Source: Novosphingobium panipatense (GTDB taxonomy: Bacteria > Pseudomonadota > Alphaproteobacteria > Sphingomonadales > Sphingomonadaceae). From it: a stretch of 64,000 nt of DNA. How positions within the stretch are numbered: the first letter of the stretch is position 1; each line of letters begins with the position of its first letter. The notes beneath the pieces are model-generated. The model did no database searches. It was not told the DNA's origin and worked only from the letters and a program-made list of their open reading frames with translations. This document shows, in pieces, positions 47,068-55,339 of this stretch. Location of the stretch: NCBI RefSeq assembly GCF_002149965.1, contig NZ_MSQB01000001.1, positions 62,001-126,000 on the forward strand, written 5' to 3'. A program made the position numbers and the translations under genes.

Positions 47068-47331
47068 GGGCGTAAACTTATGAACGCCACCATCGAGGCG
47101 CCCGAATGGCGAACAGCTCGGGCCGAAGTGGCCGCCGGGCGGGCTGGTTGCCCGTCCAAGGTCGCTTCGGTTCGAGATGGAAGCCATTCGGGCGTCCCTT
47201 CGGGATTTGACCAAAATGGCCCAACGCTGCGTCGGCAGGACTTGAAATATCGACATATTCCTTCGCCCTGCCTCCTTGCGCTGAGCCATTTTGCCTCAAA
47301 CCTCGATGGTGGCGTTCATAAGTTTACGCCC
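47068..47331. mobile_element. 264-bp MITE-like element with 31-bp perfect terminal inverted repeats
   Basis: 47068-47098 and 47301-47331 are exact 31-base inverted copies (starting GGGCGTAAACTTATGAACGC). TAA flanks the element on both sides (47065-47067 and 47332-47334), consistent with a 3-base target duplication. Inside, CGCCCGAATGGC and GCCATTCGGGCG form a second inverted pair. The element has no transposase and no convincing gene. It sits between gntP and the gntR start and ends three bases before the gntP stop codon. Confidence 0.65.
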
Positions 47332-47334
47332 TAA

Positions 47335-48681
47335 TTAGATGACGCTGCTCGCCGCAAGCACCAGCAGCAGGCCGACCACGGCCACGACGGTTTCCATGAT
47401 CGACCATGTACGGAACGTGCCGGGCATGTCGGTGCCGAGGTAGCTCTTCACCAGCCAGAAGCCGGGATCGTTGACGTGGGAGAAGAACAGCGATCCTGCG
47501 CCAATGGCGAGCACCATCCACTCGGGTTCGACGCCCGATGTGGCGACCAGGCCTTCCATCACGCCCGCCGTGGTGATCGTGGCGACCGTGGCGGAGCCGG
47601 TGGCGAGGCGGATACAGACCGAGACGCCCCAGGCCAGCAGCAGGGGAGAAATCGCGCCGTCGCCCGCGAGGCGCACCAGCATGTCGGAAAGGCCCGCGGT
47701 CACCAGCACTTGCTTGAGCGCACCGCCCGCGCCGATGGCCAGAAGGATGCCCCCTGCGGGCGCCATGGCCTCCAGCCAGATCGCGTCCTGGATGCGGCGC
47801 TCGCCAAGGCGTCCGCCGAACAGCAGGGGCAGGGCGAAGAGATTGGCCAGCAGCAGGGCGATGACCGGATCGCTGACCCAGGTGAGCCAGGCGAAATGGG
47901 CGGCAACCGCAGGCGGGGCGATCGCGACCGCCTGTCCCGCCGCGATCAGCACGACCGGTAGCAGCACCGCGGTCAGGGCCCGCACAACCGAGGGCGTCGC
48001 CACGTCGATGGTTTCGGGTGCGAGGAGCGGCGGGCTGAGCTTGACCCCGCGCGCGGTGAACCGGGCGAGCACGGGGCCCGCGATGATGGCCGTGGGAATG
48101 CCGACCAACAGCCCATAAGCCAGCGTCAGCCCGAGATTCGCGCCGAGGGCGTTCACCGCCAGCAGCGGCCCCGGATGGGGCGGTACGAGCGCATGTACAA
48201 CCGAAAGGCCAGACAGCGCGGGCAGCATCAGCCGCAGCTTGGATTCGTCGTCGTCCATGCCCTTGGGCAGGGCGGCGGCGGCGGAGGCGACGATCGGCAG
48301 CAGCAGCACCAGGCCGGTCTCGAAGAACAGCGGCAGGCCGATCAGCAGCGCGGTGAAGAGGCTTGCCCATGGCGCGCCTTTGACGCCCGATACGCGCAAG
48401 GCGGCATGGGCCAGCCCGGCAGCGCCGTTCGACAGTTGCAGCATGGCGCCCAGCCCCAGTCCCAGCGCCACGACCAGTCCGGTGCCGCCCAGGATCGTGC
48501 CTGCGCCTTTCTCGACGGACTTGGCGGTTTCCTCCAGCGGGATTCCGGCAAGGATGCCGACCGTGAAGGCGCCGCAAAGCAGACCCACGAACGGGTGAAG
48601 CCGTCCGCGCACGATCAGCGCGATGGAGAGCGCGATGCCGATGACGGCCGACAGGATGAGCCTGATATCCTCGCCAGTCAT
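47335..48681 (-). CDS. gntP: Gluconate permease (GntP family)
   Basis: The ~448-residue inner-membrane symporter has about 12-14 hydrophobic segments. GntP-family blocks are GLGLGAMLQLSNGAAGLAHAAL, LVPPHPGPLLAVNALGANLG and SATVATITTAGVMEGLV. It would import D-gluconate with protons. The ATG at 48681 (MTGEDIRLILSAVIGI) matches family N-termini; an ATG at 48723 would add 14 polar residues. Together with gntK it supplies gluconate to central metabolism, probably the gluconate made by the periplasmic GFOR/lactonase pair at 49267-51416. Confidence 0.92.
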   Translation of the reverse strand: MTGEDIRLILSAVIGIALSIALIVRGRLHPFVGLLCGAFTVGILAGIPLEETAKSVEKGAGTILGGTGLVVALGLGLGAMLQLSNGAAGLAHAALRVSGVKGAPWASLFTALLIGLPLFFETGLVLLLPIVASAAAALPKGMDDDESKLRLMLPALSGLSVVHALVPPHPGPLLAVNALGANLGLTLAYGLLVGIPTAIIAGPVLARFTARGVKLSPPLLAPETIDVATPSVVRALTAVLLPVVLIAAGQAVAIAPPAVAAHFAWLTWVSDPVIALLLANLFALPLLFGGRLGERRIQDAIWLEAMAPAGGILLAIGAGGALKQVLVTAGLSDMLVRLAGDGAISPLLLAWGVSVCIRLATGSATVATITTAGVMEGLVATSGVEPEWMVLAIGAGSLFFSHVNDPGFWLVKSYLGTDMPGTFRTWSIMETVVAVVGLLLVLAASSVI

Positions 48682-48723
48682 GACTTGACCGATTCGTATG
48701 AGGAAGACCGGATATTGCTGCAT

Positions 48724-48995
48724 GGGCCCAGCGGCCGCGCTCGACGAAATGACGGCGTCATTCCTCGCCTCTCCCTTATCCTTGCTTTGTGGTCGGGCTG
48801 GCGTTGCTGCCCAAATCTGTTGGACAGGTTATAGCTGCAAGATCGGCTTATTCTAGATATTTTAGTGTTAGCGGTACGATTTTGCTTGAACCTGTCTGAC
48901 TGATTCCAGTATCACCATGATCAACGAACTCCGGTGCGGCGGGGCTTTCATCCCTTGTGCGGCGCCATAGAATCGAGTCACCAAGGGAGAGAGAT
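48724..48995. promoter_or_regulatory. Divergent promoter region between gntP and the gfo operon; no gene seen
   Basis: About 270 bases with an AT-rich stretch at 48838-48890 precede the HTH gene, whose ribosome site is AAGGGAGAGAG. The region likely holds promoters for both directions. No clear operator was found. Confidence 0.4.
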
Positions 48996-49256
48996 ATGCA
49001 CCTCGTTGCAGATCTGTGTACGGTTCCCGTCAGCCAGGATGTCGCCGCGCGCGCGGCACCGGTCGAGACGCTCCATTTCACCCCGACCCAGCTCAAGGTG
49101 CTGCGCTGCGTGCGCTCGGGCCTGCTCAACAAGCAGATCGCCTATGAGCTGGGCATGGCGGAGGCGACGGTGAAAGTTCACATGACGGCGCTGATGCGCA
49201 AGTTCAACGTGCGCAACCGCACCCAGGTCGCCATCGCGGCCGGGCGTCTGGCTTAG
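48996..49256 (+). CDS. Stand-alone LuxR-type HTH regulator
   Basis: The 86-residue protein is almost only a GerE/LuxR helix-turn-helix: LHFTPTQLKVLRCVRSGLLNKQIAYELGMAEATVKVHMTALMRKF, with NKQIA and TVKVH marking the recognition helices. No receiver or autoinducer domain is present, unlike typical LuxR proteins of 200 residues. The ATG at 48996 follows AAGGGAGAGAG. The gene ends 11 bases before the gfo start, so it heads that operon and may autoregulate it. The signal input is unknown. Confidence 0.88.
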   Translation: MHLVADLCTVPVSQDVAARAAPVETLHFTPTQLKVLRCVRSGLLNKQIAYELGMAEATVKVHMTALMRKFNVRNRTQVAIAAGRLA

Positions 49257-49257
49257 G

Positions 49258-49287
49258 TTCGGGAATATGGGGTCCGGGAATATGGGA
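49258..49287 (+). repeat. 15-base tandem duplication that doubles the gfo start codon
   Basis: TTCGGGAATATGGGG (49258-49272) and TCCGGGAATATGGGA (49273-49287) each contain an in-frame ATG (49267 and 49282). Translation of gfo could begin at either. Confidence 0.75.
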
Positions 49288-50412
49288 TCTCGGCGCGAAG
49301 TTCTCGGCATCGGCGCGGGTATGGCGGCTCTGGGGCTTGCCCCCGGTCTTGCGTCCCGGGCTTTCGCGGCCGATCGCAAGATCGGCGATGCCGCGGCCGA
49401 TCGCAAGATCGGCTATGCCATCGTGGGGCTGGGCTATTACGCCACGCGCCAGATCATGCCCAACTTTGCCGGTTGCGAAAACGCGCGGCTTGTCGCCCTT
49501 GTCAGCGGTACGCCTGCCAAGCTGGAGCAGTACGGCAGTGAATACGGTATTCCACCCAGTTATCGCTACAGTTACGATCAGTTCGACCGCATTCGCGACA
49601 ATCCCGATATTGACGCCGTCTACATCGTACTGCCCAACAGCCTGCATGCCGAGTACAGCATTCGCGCCGCGCAGGCGGGCAAGCACGTCCTCTGCGAAAA
49701 GCCGATGGCCACTTCCGTGGCCGAATGCCAGGCGATGATCGCGGCCTCCCGCAAGGCGGGCAAGAAGCTGATGATCGGCTATCGCTCGCGGTTCGAGCCC
49801 TACAACCGGCTGGCGATAGAACTCGCGCGCGGCGGCCATGTCGGTCCTACCCGGCTCATCACGGCGGAGCATGGCTTTCCGATCCAGCCGGGACAATGGC
49901 GGCTCGACAAAGCGCTGTCCGGCGGCGGATCGATGATGGATATCGGCATCTACAGCCTCAACGCGGCGCGTTACCTGACCGGGGAAGAACCGGTCGAAGT
50001 GAGCGCGGTGGAATCGACGGACCGCAGCGATCCGCGTTTCCGCACCGTGGAGGACCGTATCAGCTTCGTGCTCCGCTTCCCCTCCGGCATCGAGGCGAAC
50101 TGCATTTCAAGCTATAGTTCGGCGCACAACGGCTACCGGGTGATCGGCACGCAAGGCTGGATCGCGATGGAACCGGCCACGCCTTATGTCGGGCAGACGA
50201 TGACGATCCGCAAGGACGGGGTTACCGCCCCGAGAACGCTGCCGCCGCCAGCGCGCAACCAGTTCGCAGGGCAGCTCGATCATCTGGCCGAGTGCATTCT
50301 GAAGGGGACGACGCCGATCGTCGCGGGCGAGGAAGGTCTTGCCGACATGCGTGTGATCGAGGCCATTTACCGTTCGGCCGCAGAGCGCCGACATATCGAG
50401 ATGACGGCATGA
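49267..50412 (+). CDS. gfo: Glucose-fructose oxidoreductase (Gfo/Idh/MocA family), Tat-exported
   Basis: The 381-residue enzyme (376 if the ATG at 49282 is used) has a Tat signal with RREVLGIGAGMAALGLAPG. It closely resembles Zymomonas GFOR: GYAIVGLGYYATRQIMPNFAGC (Rossmann), DAVYIVLPNSLHAEYSIRAA, HVLCEKPMATSVAECQAMI (catalytic Lys in EKP), LMIGYRSRFEPYNR and GGGSMMDIGIYSLNAARYL (active-site Asp/Tyr). GFOR couples oxidation of glucose to gluconolactone with reduction of fructose to sorbitol through tightly bound NADP. The gene overlaps the lactonase gene (ATGA), which uses its product. Confidence 0.88.
   Translation: MGSGNMGSRREVLGIGAGMAALGLAPGLASRAFAADRKIGDAAADRKIGYAIVGLGYYATRQIMPNFAGCENARLVALVSGTPAKLEQYGSEYGIPPSYRYSYDQFDRIRDNPDIDAVYIVLPNSLHAEYSIRAAQAGKHVLCEKPMATSVAECQAMIAASRKAGKKLMIGYRSRFEPYNRLAIELARGGHVGPTRLITAEHGFPIQPGQWRLDKALSGGGSMMDIGIYSLNAARYLTGEEPVEVSAVESTDRSDPRFRTVEDRISFVLRFPSGIEANCISSYSSAHNGYRVIGTQGWIAMEPATPYVGQTMTIRKDGVTAPRTLPPPARNQFAGQLDHLAECILKGTTPIVAGEEGLADMRVIEAIYRSAAERRHIEMTA
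49365..49418 (+). repeat. 27-base in-frame tandem duplication in gfo
   Basis: 49365-49391 and 49392-49418 differ at one base and encode ADRKIGDAA followed by ADRKIGYAI. They lie at the junction between Tat signal and NADP-binding fold, where GFOR proteins carry the NADP-holding N-terminal arm. Confidence 0.85.
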
Positions 50413-51416
50413 TGAACCGGCGCAGCCTGTTGGCCGCACTTTCTGCCGCGCCTTTTCTGGATGCCGCACGGGCCGTAGCGGGGGAGCCTGCATTCGGGGC
50501 CGTGCGCCGTCTGGATCCCGGTCTCGACCGTATCGTTGCGTCGGGGGCATCTGTCAGGCGCCTGGCATCGGGATTCCGCTGGGCGGAAGGGCCGGTCTGG
50601 GTCCCGCGCGAAAACTGCCTGCTGTTCGGCGATCCGCCCAGCAACACCGTGCATCGCTGGTCGGCGAAGAGCGGTGTCGAAGTGTTCCTGCGTCCTTCCG
50701 GGCTTCAGTCGCCGGTCCCGCCCGCGATCCGCGAGGCCGGTCTCAACGGCCTGTCGCTGGATGGGCAGGGCAGGCTGATCGCGGCGGACAGCGGATCACG
50801 CGCGATCGTGCGCATCGATCTCAAGTCCCGCGCGCGCGAGACACTGGCTGACCGTTTCGAAGGCAAGCGCTTCAACAGCCCCAACGATCTCTGCGTGGCC
50901 AGATCCGGTGCCGTCTACTTCACCGACCCGACTTACGGTTTTGCCGAAGGGGACGAATCGCCGCTGCGCGAACTGCCCTGGTGCGGACTCTACCGCCTTT
51001 CGCCCGGCGGCAAGGTCGACCTGCTGGACCGCAGCCATCGCCGCCCCAACGGCGTCGCCCTGTCGCCGGACGAGCGCACGCTCTACCTCTCGCTGTCGGA
51101 CGAAAAACAGCCTGAAGTCCTGGCCTATGCCCTGGACGCGGACGGCATGCCGGGAGATCGGCGCCTGTTCCTCGATTTGCGCGCCGATCTCGCCGCCGGC
51201 AAGCCGGGCCTGCCGGACGGCATCAAGACCGGCGCCTCGGGAACTGTCTTCGCCACCGGCCCCGGCGGTGTCCATGTCTGCACGGCCGCAGGGCAGGCGC
51301 TGGGCGTGATCGAGACCGGCAAGGCCGTGGCCAATTGCGCGATCGGGCAGGGGGGCAAGTCCCTGTTCCTGACCTCTGCCGACAGTCTGGCCGTGATCTC
51401 GCTGCGCAGTTCCTAG
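50409..51416 (+). CDS. SMP-30/gluconolactonase family protein, exported
   Basis: The 335-residue six-bladed propeller begins with a signal peptide (MMNRRSLLAALSAAPFLDAARAVA). Metal-ligand motifs of the family are present: EGPVW (about 62), NGLSLDGQGRLIAADSG, FNSPNDLCVARSGAVYFTDPTYG (about 160) and RPNGVALSPDERTLYLS. It would hydrolyse glucono-1,5-lactone in the periplasm to gluconate, completing the GFOR reaction. It overlaps gfo by four bases and ends four bases inside the convergent GH1 gene. Confidence 0.88.
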   Translation: MMNRRSLLAALSAAPFLDAARAVAGEPAFGAVRRLDPGLDRIVASGASVRRLASGFRWAEGPVWVPRENCLLFGDPPSNTVHRWSAKSGVEVFLRPSGLQSPVPPAIREAGLNGLSLDGQGRLIAADSGSRAIVRIDLKSRARETLADRFEGKRFNSPNDLCVARSGAVYFTDPTYGFAEGDESPLRELPWCGLYRLSPGGKVDLLDRSHRRPNGVALSPDERTLYLSLSDEKQPEVLAYALDADGMPGDRRLFLDLRADLAAGKPGLPDGIKTGASGTVFATGPGGVHVCTAAGQALGVIETGKAVANCAIGQGGKSLFLTSADSLAVISLRSS

Positions 51417-52753
51417 AGCGAATTGCGGGCGGCAATGCCCCCCAACACTCGCGCGGATGGCTTGGCCGTCCGGGCGAAAGTCTTGCGGTCCAGCGTGTGC
51501 AAGCCGAACTGGGGCTTGTATCCGAAAACCCATTCATAATTGTCCACCAGCGACCAATGCATGTAACCGAGCACCGGCACGCCTTCGTCCATGGCCCGCT
51601 TCAACTCCGTGAGAGCGGCCGGGATCAGGCGGGCACGTTTCCCGTCATCGGATGAATTTATGCCGTGCTCGGTGACGATGACCGGTACGCCGCTGACCTG
51701 ATGGGCATAGCGCACCGCTCCGGCGAGAGAGGGGGGATACACTTCCGAACCCGCATCGTTGGTTTCGGCACCCTTGGGAGCCGGCAGGCGTCCCTTGTCG
51801 TTCCACACCGAGCGTTCGTAGTTCTGGACGCCCACGAAGTCGTTGCCGCGTGCGGCCTCCAGCCAGGGCTGGTAGAGTTTTGCCCGCATCGCGTCGCGCA
51901 GGCTGTTCCTGCCCGCTTCCTGATCGTCGATGATGGCCAGGCTGACGCCAACGGGAAGATCGGGACGGACCGCCTTGATCGCCTCGCGCCCGGCCTTGTG
52001 GCCGGCGAGAAGGTTGGTCTGCACGACTTGCGGATCTGCGACATAGAGCGGGTTGCCCGGCAGGTATCGTGCCACGCCGTGTTCCCTGGCAGCCGCTTCC
52101 TGCATGGCCTGGTCCGCACCGAGCAGCCTTTGCCCGATGTCGCCAGGCAGCACCACGTCCAGCAGACCGCTGAGGTTGGGTTCGTTCAGTGTCAAAGCCT
52201 GTCCGATCCCGGCTGACAGATGGCGTGCTGCCCGGTCGCAGTACCGCGCGAAAAGCGCGGGGGCCTCGGCGTTCGACCAGCCGCCTTGCGCGGCGAACCA
52301 GGAGGGCGTGGTGAAGTGGTTGAAGGTCACCATCGGGTTCAGGCCGCGTTCCCGGCACCCTTCGATCATTGCCTTGTAGTGTTCCAGCATCGCGATCGAG
52401 AAATCGCCCTTGGCAGGCTCGATCCTGGCCCATTCCAGGCTGAAGCGATAACTGTTGAGGCCCAGTCCCTTCACGAGATCGAGGTCGGTGCGCCACAGTG
52501 CGAAACTGTTCGCCGCATCTCCTGAAGGTTCGGCATAGACCGTGGGCTTGGCGTGTTCCATGGCCCATACATCGCTGTTCACGTTGTTGCCTTCGACCTG
52601 ATAGGCCGCTGTGGCGGCACCCCAGAGGAAGCCTTTTGGGAATGCCGGGGCCACGGGCCTGGCCGTGCGCGCCAGCGCAGATGTCGTTGCAGGTGCCAAT
52701 GCAGTCAGGCCGGAGATGGCGGCGCCTGCCAGAATGGAGCGTCGGTCGATCAT
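51413..52753 (-). CDS. GH1 family beta-glucosidase, exported
   Basis: The 446-residue enzyme has a Tat-like signal (MIDRRSILAGAAISGLTALAPA). GH1 motifs are FLWGAATAAYQVEG at the N-terminus, acid/base TLNEPN (about 188), nucleophile VTEHGIN (about 360, His replacing the usual Asn of TENG) and HWSLVDNYEW (about 400). It is shorter than the GH1 at 27729-29204 and belongs to another subgroup. A perfect TTAGAAT-N4-ATTCTAA palindrome lies 49 bases upstream of the start, shared with the divergent TonB receptor region. It probably cleaves an imported or periplasmic beta-glucoside. Confidence 0.92.
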   Translation of the reverse strand: MIDRRSILAGAAISGLTALAPATTSALARTARPVAPAFPKGFLWGAATAAYQVEGNNVNSDVWAMEHAKPTVYAEPSGDAANSFALWRTDLDLVKGLGLNSYRFSLEWARIEPAKGDFSIAMLEHYKAMIEGCRERGLNPMVTFNHFTTPSWFAAQGGWSNAEAPALFARYCDRAARHLSAGIGQALTLNEPNLSGLLDVVLPGDIGQRLLGADQAMQEAAAREHGVARYLPGNPLYVADPQVVQTNLLAGHKAGREAIKAVRPDLPVGVSLAIIDDQEAGRNSLRDAMRAKLYQPWLEAARGNDFVGVQNYERSVWNDKGRLPAPKGAETNDAGSEVYPPSLAGAVRYAHQVSGVPVIVTEHGINSSDDGKRARLIPAALTELKRAMDEGVPVLGYMHWSLVDNYEWVFGYKPQFGLHTLDRKTFARTAKPSARVLGGIAARNSL

Positions 52754-52801
52754 TGTTCTCTCCCCTGTTTCGTAACCGCGATGCGATTCGATGGCTCATG
52801 G

Positions 52802-52819
52802 TTAGAATCTATATTCTAA
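52802..52819. promoter_or_regulatory. Candidate TetR operator 1 (GH1 promoter)
   Basis: TTAGAATCTATATTCTAA is a perfect 7-4-7 palindrome, 49 bases upstream of the minus-strand GH1 start. It is the best copy of a motif found five times near genes of this locus. Confidence 0.75.
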
Positions 52820-52937
52820 AATGGGAAGTGCCCTAGCAGGGGGCGGGATGGAACAGGTGTGGAAGGCGTTTGCGGCCTCCCTACCCCGCAAATTCGCATC
52901 GAACGATCTGCTTGACGACCGATTGCGCCCCCATTAA

Positions 52938-52955
52938 TTAGAATGCGTATTCTGG
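52938..52955. promoter_or_regulatory. Candidate TetR operator 2 (TonB receptor promoter)
   Basis: TTAGAATGCGTATTCTGG matches the palindrome at 12 of 14 half-site positions and lies 51 bases upstream of the ATG at 53006. Confidence 0.72.
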
Positions 52956-53005
52956 TTTTATAACGAATGCCCATAAGGGCCAGCAGACGCATTGGGGAGG
53001 ATTCC

Positions 53006-55198
53006 ATGAAATTGAATTTCCTGCTTGTTTCCGTGTCCGTGTTCGCCATGCCGACAATGGCTCTGGCGCAGAACGCGGCCGACGAATCGCAGGAGCAGGC
53101 GGGTGGGCTTGGCGACATCATCGTCACGGCAAACCGCACTGCATCGAATGCGCAGGACACGCCTACCGCGCTCAATGTCTATTCCGGCGATGCGCTGCGC
53201 GATGCGGGTATCGCCTCGGTTCGTGACCTTGCCTCGATCGACGCCAGCGTGAACATCTCGCCCTCGGCGGGCGCGGCCTATGTCGCCGTTCGCGGCATCG
53301 CCTCTACCGATGTGACCGAGATCGGCGATCCTTCGGTTCCGGTCGCGCGTGACGGTTTCTACACCAACCGCTCGTTCTCGCTGAACTCCTCGATGTACGA
53401 TCTTGCGCGTATCGAAGTATTGAAAGGACCGCAGGGTACTTTGAACGGACGCAATTCAACCGGCGGTCTGGTCAGTATCATCACCAATCGTCCCAAGTTC
53501 GAGAATGGCGGCTACAGTTCGGTGGAAGTCGCCAATTTCGGCACTTTCAATGGTGAGATGGGTGCCAACCTGGCGATCAGCGACACTTTCGCGATCCGCG
53601 CATCGGGGACCTATCTCAGCCACAACGGCTATCGCAAGATCGACGGCCCCACCAGGAGTGGCGACGACGAGGATTTTGCCTCTGGCCGTATCCAGGCGCT
53701 CTACAACTCAGGGGGGCTTTCGGCGTGGGTTTCCTATCAGCACGATTCCCGCGTGGTGAACGGCGACGCGATCCTGCGCGGCACGCTGGGCGGACCGAAG
53801 CCGAGCTTCAGCGATCTGGGCGCTTTTCCCGGGAATTCGCCGCAGAAGACCACCCTTGAAGGCGATCGCATTCGCTGGGAACTGTCCTATACGACCGACA
53901 GCAATCTCAACTTCATCTACGCGGGCGGCTACGACAGCCAGAACTGGGTCAACGTGCTCGACGCGACCGGCCCGGAATATCCCGCCAATCGCCAGTTCCG
54001 GCAGAATGAGCGGCCGAAGACCTGGAACCACGAGTTCCGCGTAAGCAACGACAATAGTTCACGTCTGTTCTTCCAGGCCGGATACTTCCGGTTCAGCGAA
54101 AACAACACGGTCGACTCCGGGCTTTACAACCGCGAAATGACCGGACCTTTCGCGGTTGGCGGTCCGCTTGAGGCGCTGGGGCAGCCCGATCAGTACGGTA
54201 TCAAGTTCGACTACAAGATCCGTACCCGCTCCCAGGCGGTCTTCGCGCAAGTCGATTATGACCTGACGGATCAGTTGGAGATCAGTCTGGGCGGCCGCTA
54301 TACATGGGACAAGAAAGTCCGCAGCGGGCAAGCCCTGCTGGATCTTCAGGCGCTGGCCAGCCCCTTCGCGCCTGCCTCGACCTTCCCGGTCGAAGGCAAC
54401 GGCAGGCTGAGCGACAGCCAGCCGACCTGGCACGCCGGCCTCAACTATCGGCCGGCACCCGATACGCTGATCTATGCCAAGTACGATCGCGGCTACAAGT
54501 CGGGCGGTTTCAACTCCAACGGCAGCTCGGCACCGGTGCCCTACGATCCTGAACAGCTCGATGCCTTCGAAATCGGCACCAAGAACTCATTGCTGGGCAA
54601 TACGCTTCAGCTCAACGGGGACGTGTTCTACTCGAACTATCGCGGTTACCAGGCTTCGCAGACTTCCGATGTCCTCCAGGGCAGCGGTATCTTCAACGTG
54701 GGTTCGGCGAAGATCTTCGGTGTCGAGGGTGAGGTGAAGGCGCTGCTGGGGCAGAACACGCGTCTCGGGCTGAACGCGGCCTACCTGCACACCAAGTTCG
54801 GGGACGGCATCGTCGTCAACGATGGTGACGGCAATCCGGCGGATATCAGCGGAAATCGCCTGCCCAATGCCCCATCGTTCACGCTGACAGGGTCGATCGA
54901 CCAGGACTTCGTTCTGGGTTCCGGCAAGATCACCGCGCATGCCGATGCCAAATATTCGTCGAAGTACTACTTCTCCGCCTTCAACCTGGACGACATCTCG
55001 ACCGGCAGCTTCGCCATCGCCAATGCTTCGCTGGGTTACGAACCGAACCATGGCGGTTGGAAGGTGATCGCCTTCGTGCGCAACATTTTCGACAAGAACG
55101 TGCTGTCCTATGCGCAGCAGAACTTCGTTTCGCACACCAACAACTACCAGTTCCAGCCTCCGCGCACCTATGGCGTGCGTGCGAGCGTCAATTTCTGA
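53006..55198 (+). CDS. TonB-dependent receptor (FecA/xenobiotic-like class)
   Basis: From the ATG at 53006 (GGGGAGGATTCC upstream) the protein has 730 residues. The signal peptide ends at ...TMALAQN. The TonB-box region is GDIIVTANRTASNAQDTPTAL. The plug includes VRDLASIDASVNIS and RIEVLKGPQGTLNGRNSTGG, the usual plug-to-barrel segment. The barrel ends RTYGVRASVNF. This compact type is abundant in sphingomonads for aromatic and small glycoside ligands. It is flanked by GH1 and TetR genes and preceded by an operator-like palindrome, so it likely imports the inducing glucoside. Confidence 0.93.
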   Translation: MKLNFLLVSVSVFAMPTMALAQNAADESQEQAGGLGDIIVTANRTASNAQDTPTALNVYSGDALRDAGIASVRDLASIDASVNISPSAGAAYVAVRGIASTDVTEIGDPSVPVARDGFYTNRSFSLNSSMYDLARIEVLKGPQGTLNGRNSTGGLVSIITNRPKFENGGYSSVEVANFGTFNGEMGANLAISDTFAIRASGTYLSHNGYRKIDGPTRSGDDEDFASGRIQALYNSGGLSAWVSYQHDSRVVNGDAILRGTLGGPKPSFSDLGAFPGNSPQKTTLEGDRIRWELSYTTDSNLNFIYAGGYDSQNWVNVLDATGPEYPANRQFRQNERPKTWNHEFRVSNDNSSRLFFQAGYFRFSENNTVDSGLYNREMTGPFAVGGPLEALGQPDQYGIKFDYKIRTRSQAVFAQVDYDLTDQLEISLGGRYTWDKKVRSGQALLDLQALASPFAPASTFPVEGNGRLSDSQPTWHAGLNYRPAPDTLIYAKYDRGYKSGGFNSNGSSAPVPYDPEQLDAFEIGTKNSLLGNTLQLNGDVFYSNYRGYQASQTSDVLQGSGIFNVGSAKIFGVEGEVKALLGQNTRLGLNAAYLHTKFGDGIVVNDGDGNPADISGNRLPNAPSFTLTGSIDQDFVLGSGKITAHADAKYSSKYYFSAFNLDDISTGSFAIANASLGYEPNHGGWKVIAFVRNIFDKNVLSYAQQNFVSHTNNYQFQPPRTYGVRASVNF

Positions 55199-55215
55199 CG
55201 CAGGGGCAAGTCCAA

Positions 55216-55253
55216 CCGCATGGCCGCGCTTTCTCCTCCTTGCGGCCATGCGG
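55216..55253. repeat. 12-bp inverted repeat after the TonB receptor
   Basis: CCGCATGGCCGC (55216-55227) pairs exactly with 55242-55253 across a 14-base pyrimidine-rich loop. It lies 17 bases after the receptor stop and may protect the mRNA 3' end. Confidence 0.6.
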
Positions 55254-55262
55254 CAAACTGAA

Positions 55263-55288
55263 GGGGCGCGGCATTCCTGCCGCGCCCC
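55263..55288. terminator. Terminator hairpin between receptor and tetR
   Basis: GGGGCGCGGCA and TGCCGCGCCCC form a perfect 11-bp GC-rich stem with a TTCC loop between convergent genes. Confidence 0.75.
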
Positions 55289-55321
55289 TCTATGTTGGAG
55301 CGACCTCTATGTTGGAGCGAC
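55288..55321. repeat. 17-base perfect tandem repeat
   Basis: CTCTATGTTGGAGCGAC occurs twice in direct tandem, immediately after the terminator and 18 bases before the tetR stop. It is not coding. Confidence 0.85.
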
Positions 55322-55339
55322 GCTGTCGTCAGTCTTCGG

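Noticed and set aside
47080-47334. Short open frames within the 264-bp inverted-repeat element
   Set aside because: They consist mostly of the terminal repeats, have no ribosome site and do not resemble a transposase.
48846-48866. TTATTCTAGATATTTTAG as a further copy of the TetR palindrome
   Set aside because: Spacing and half-sites do not fit TTAGAAT-N4-ATTCTAA; it is an AT-rich promoter-like stretch.
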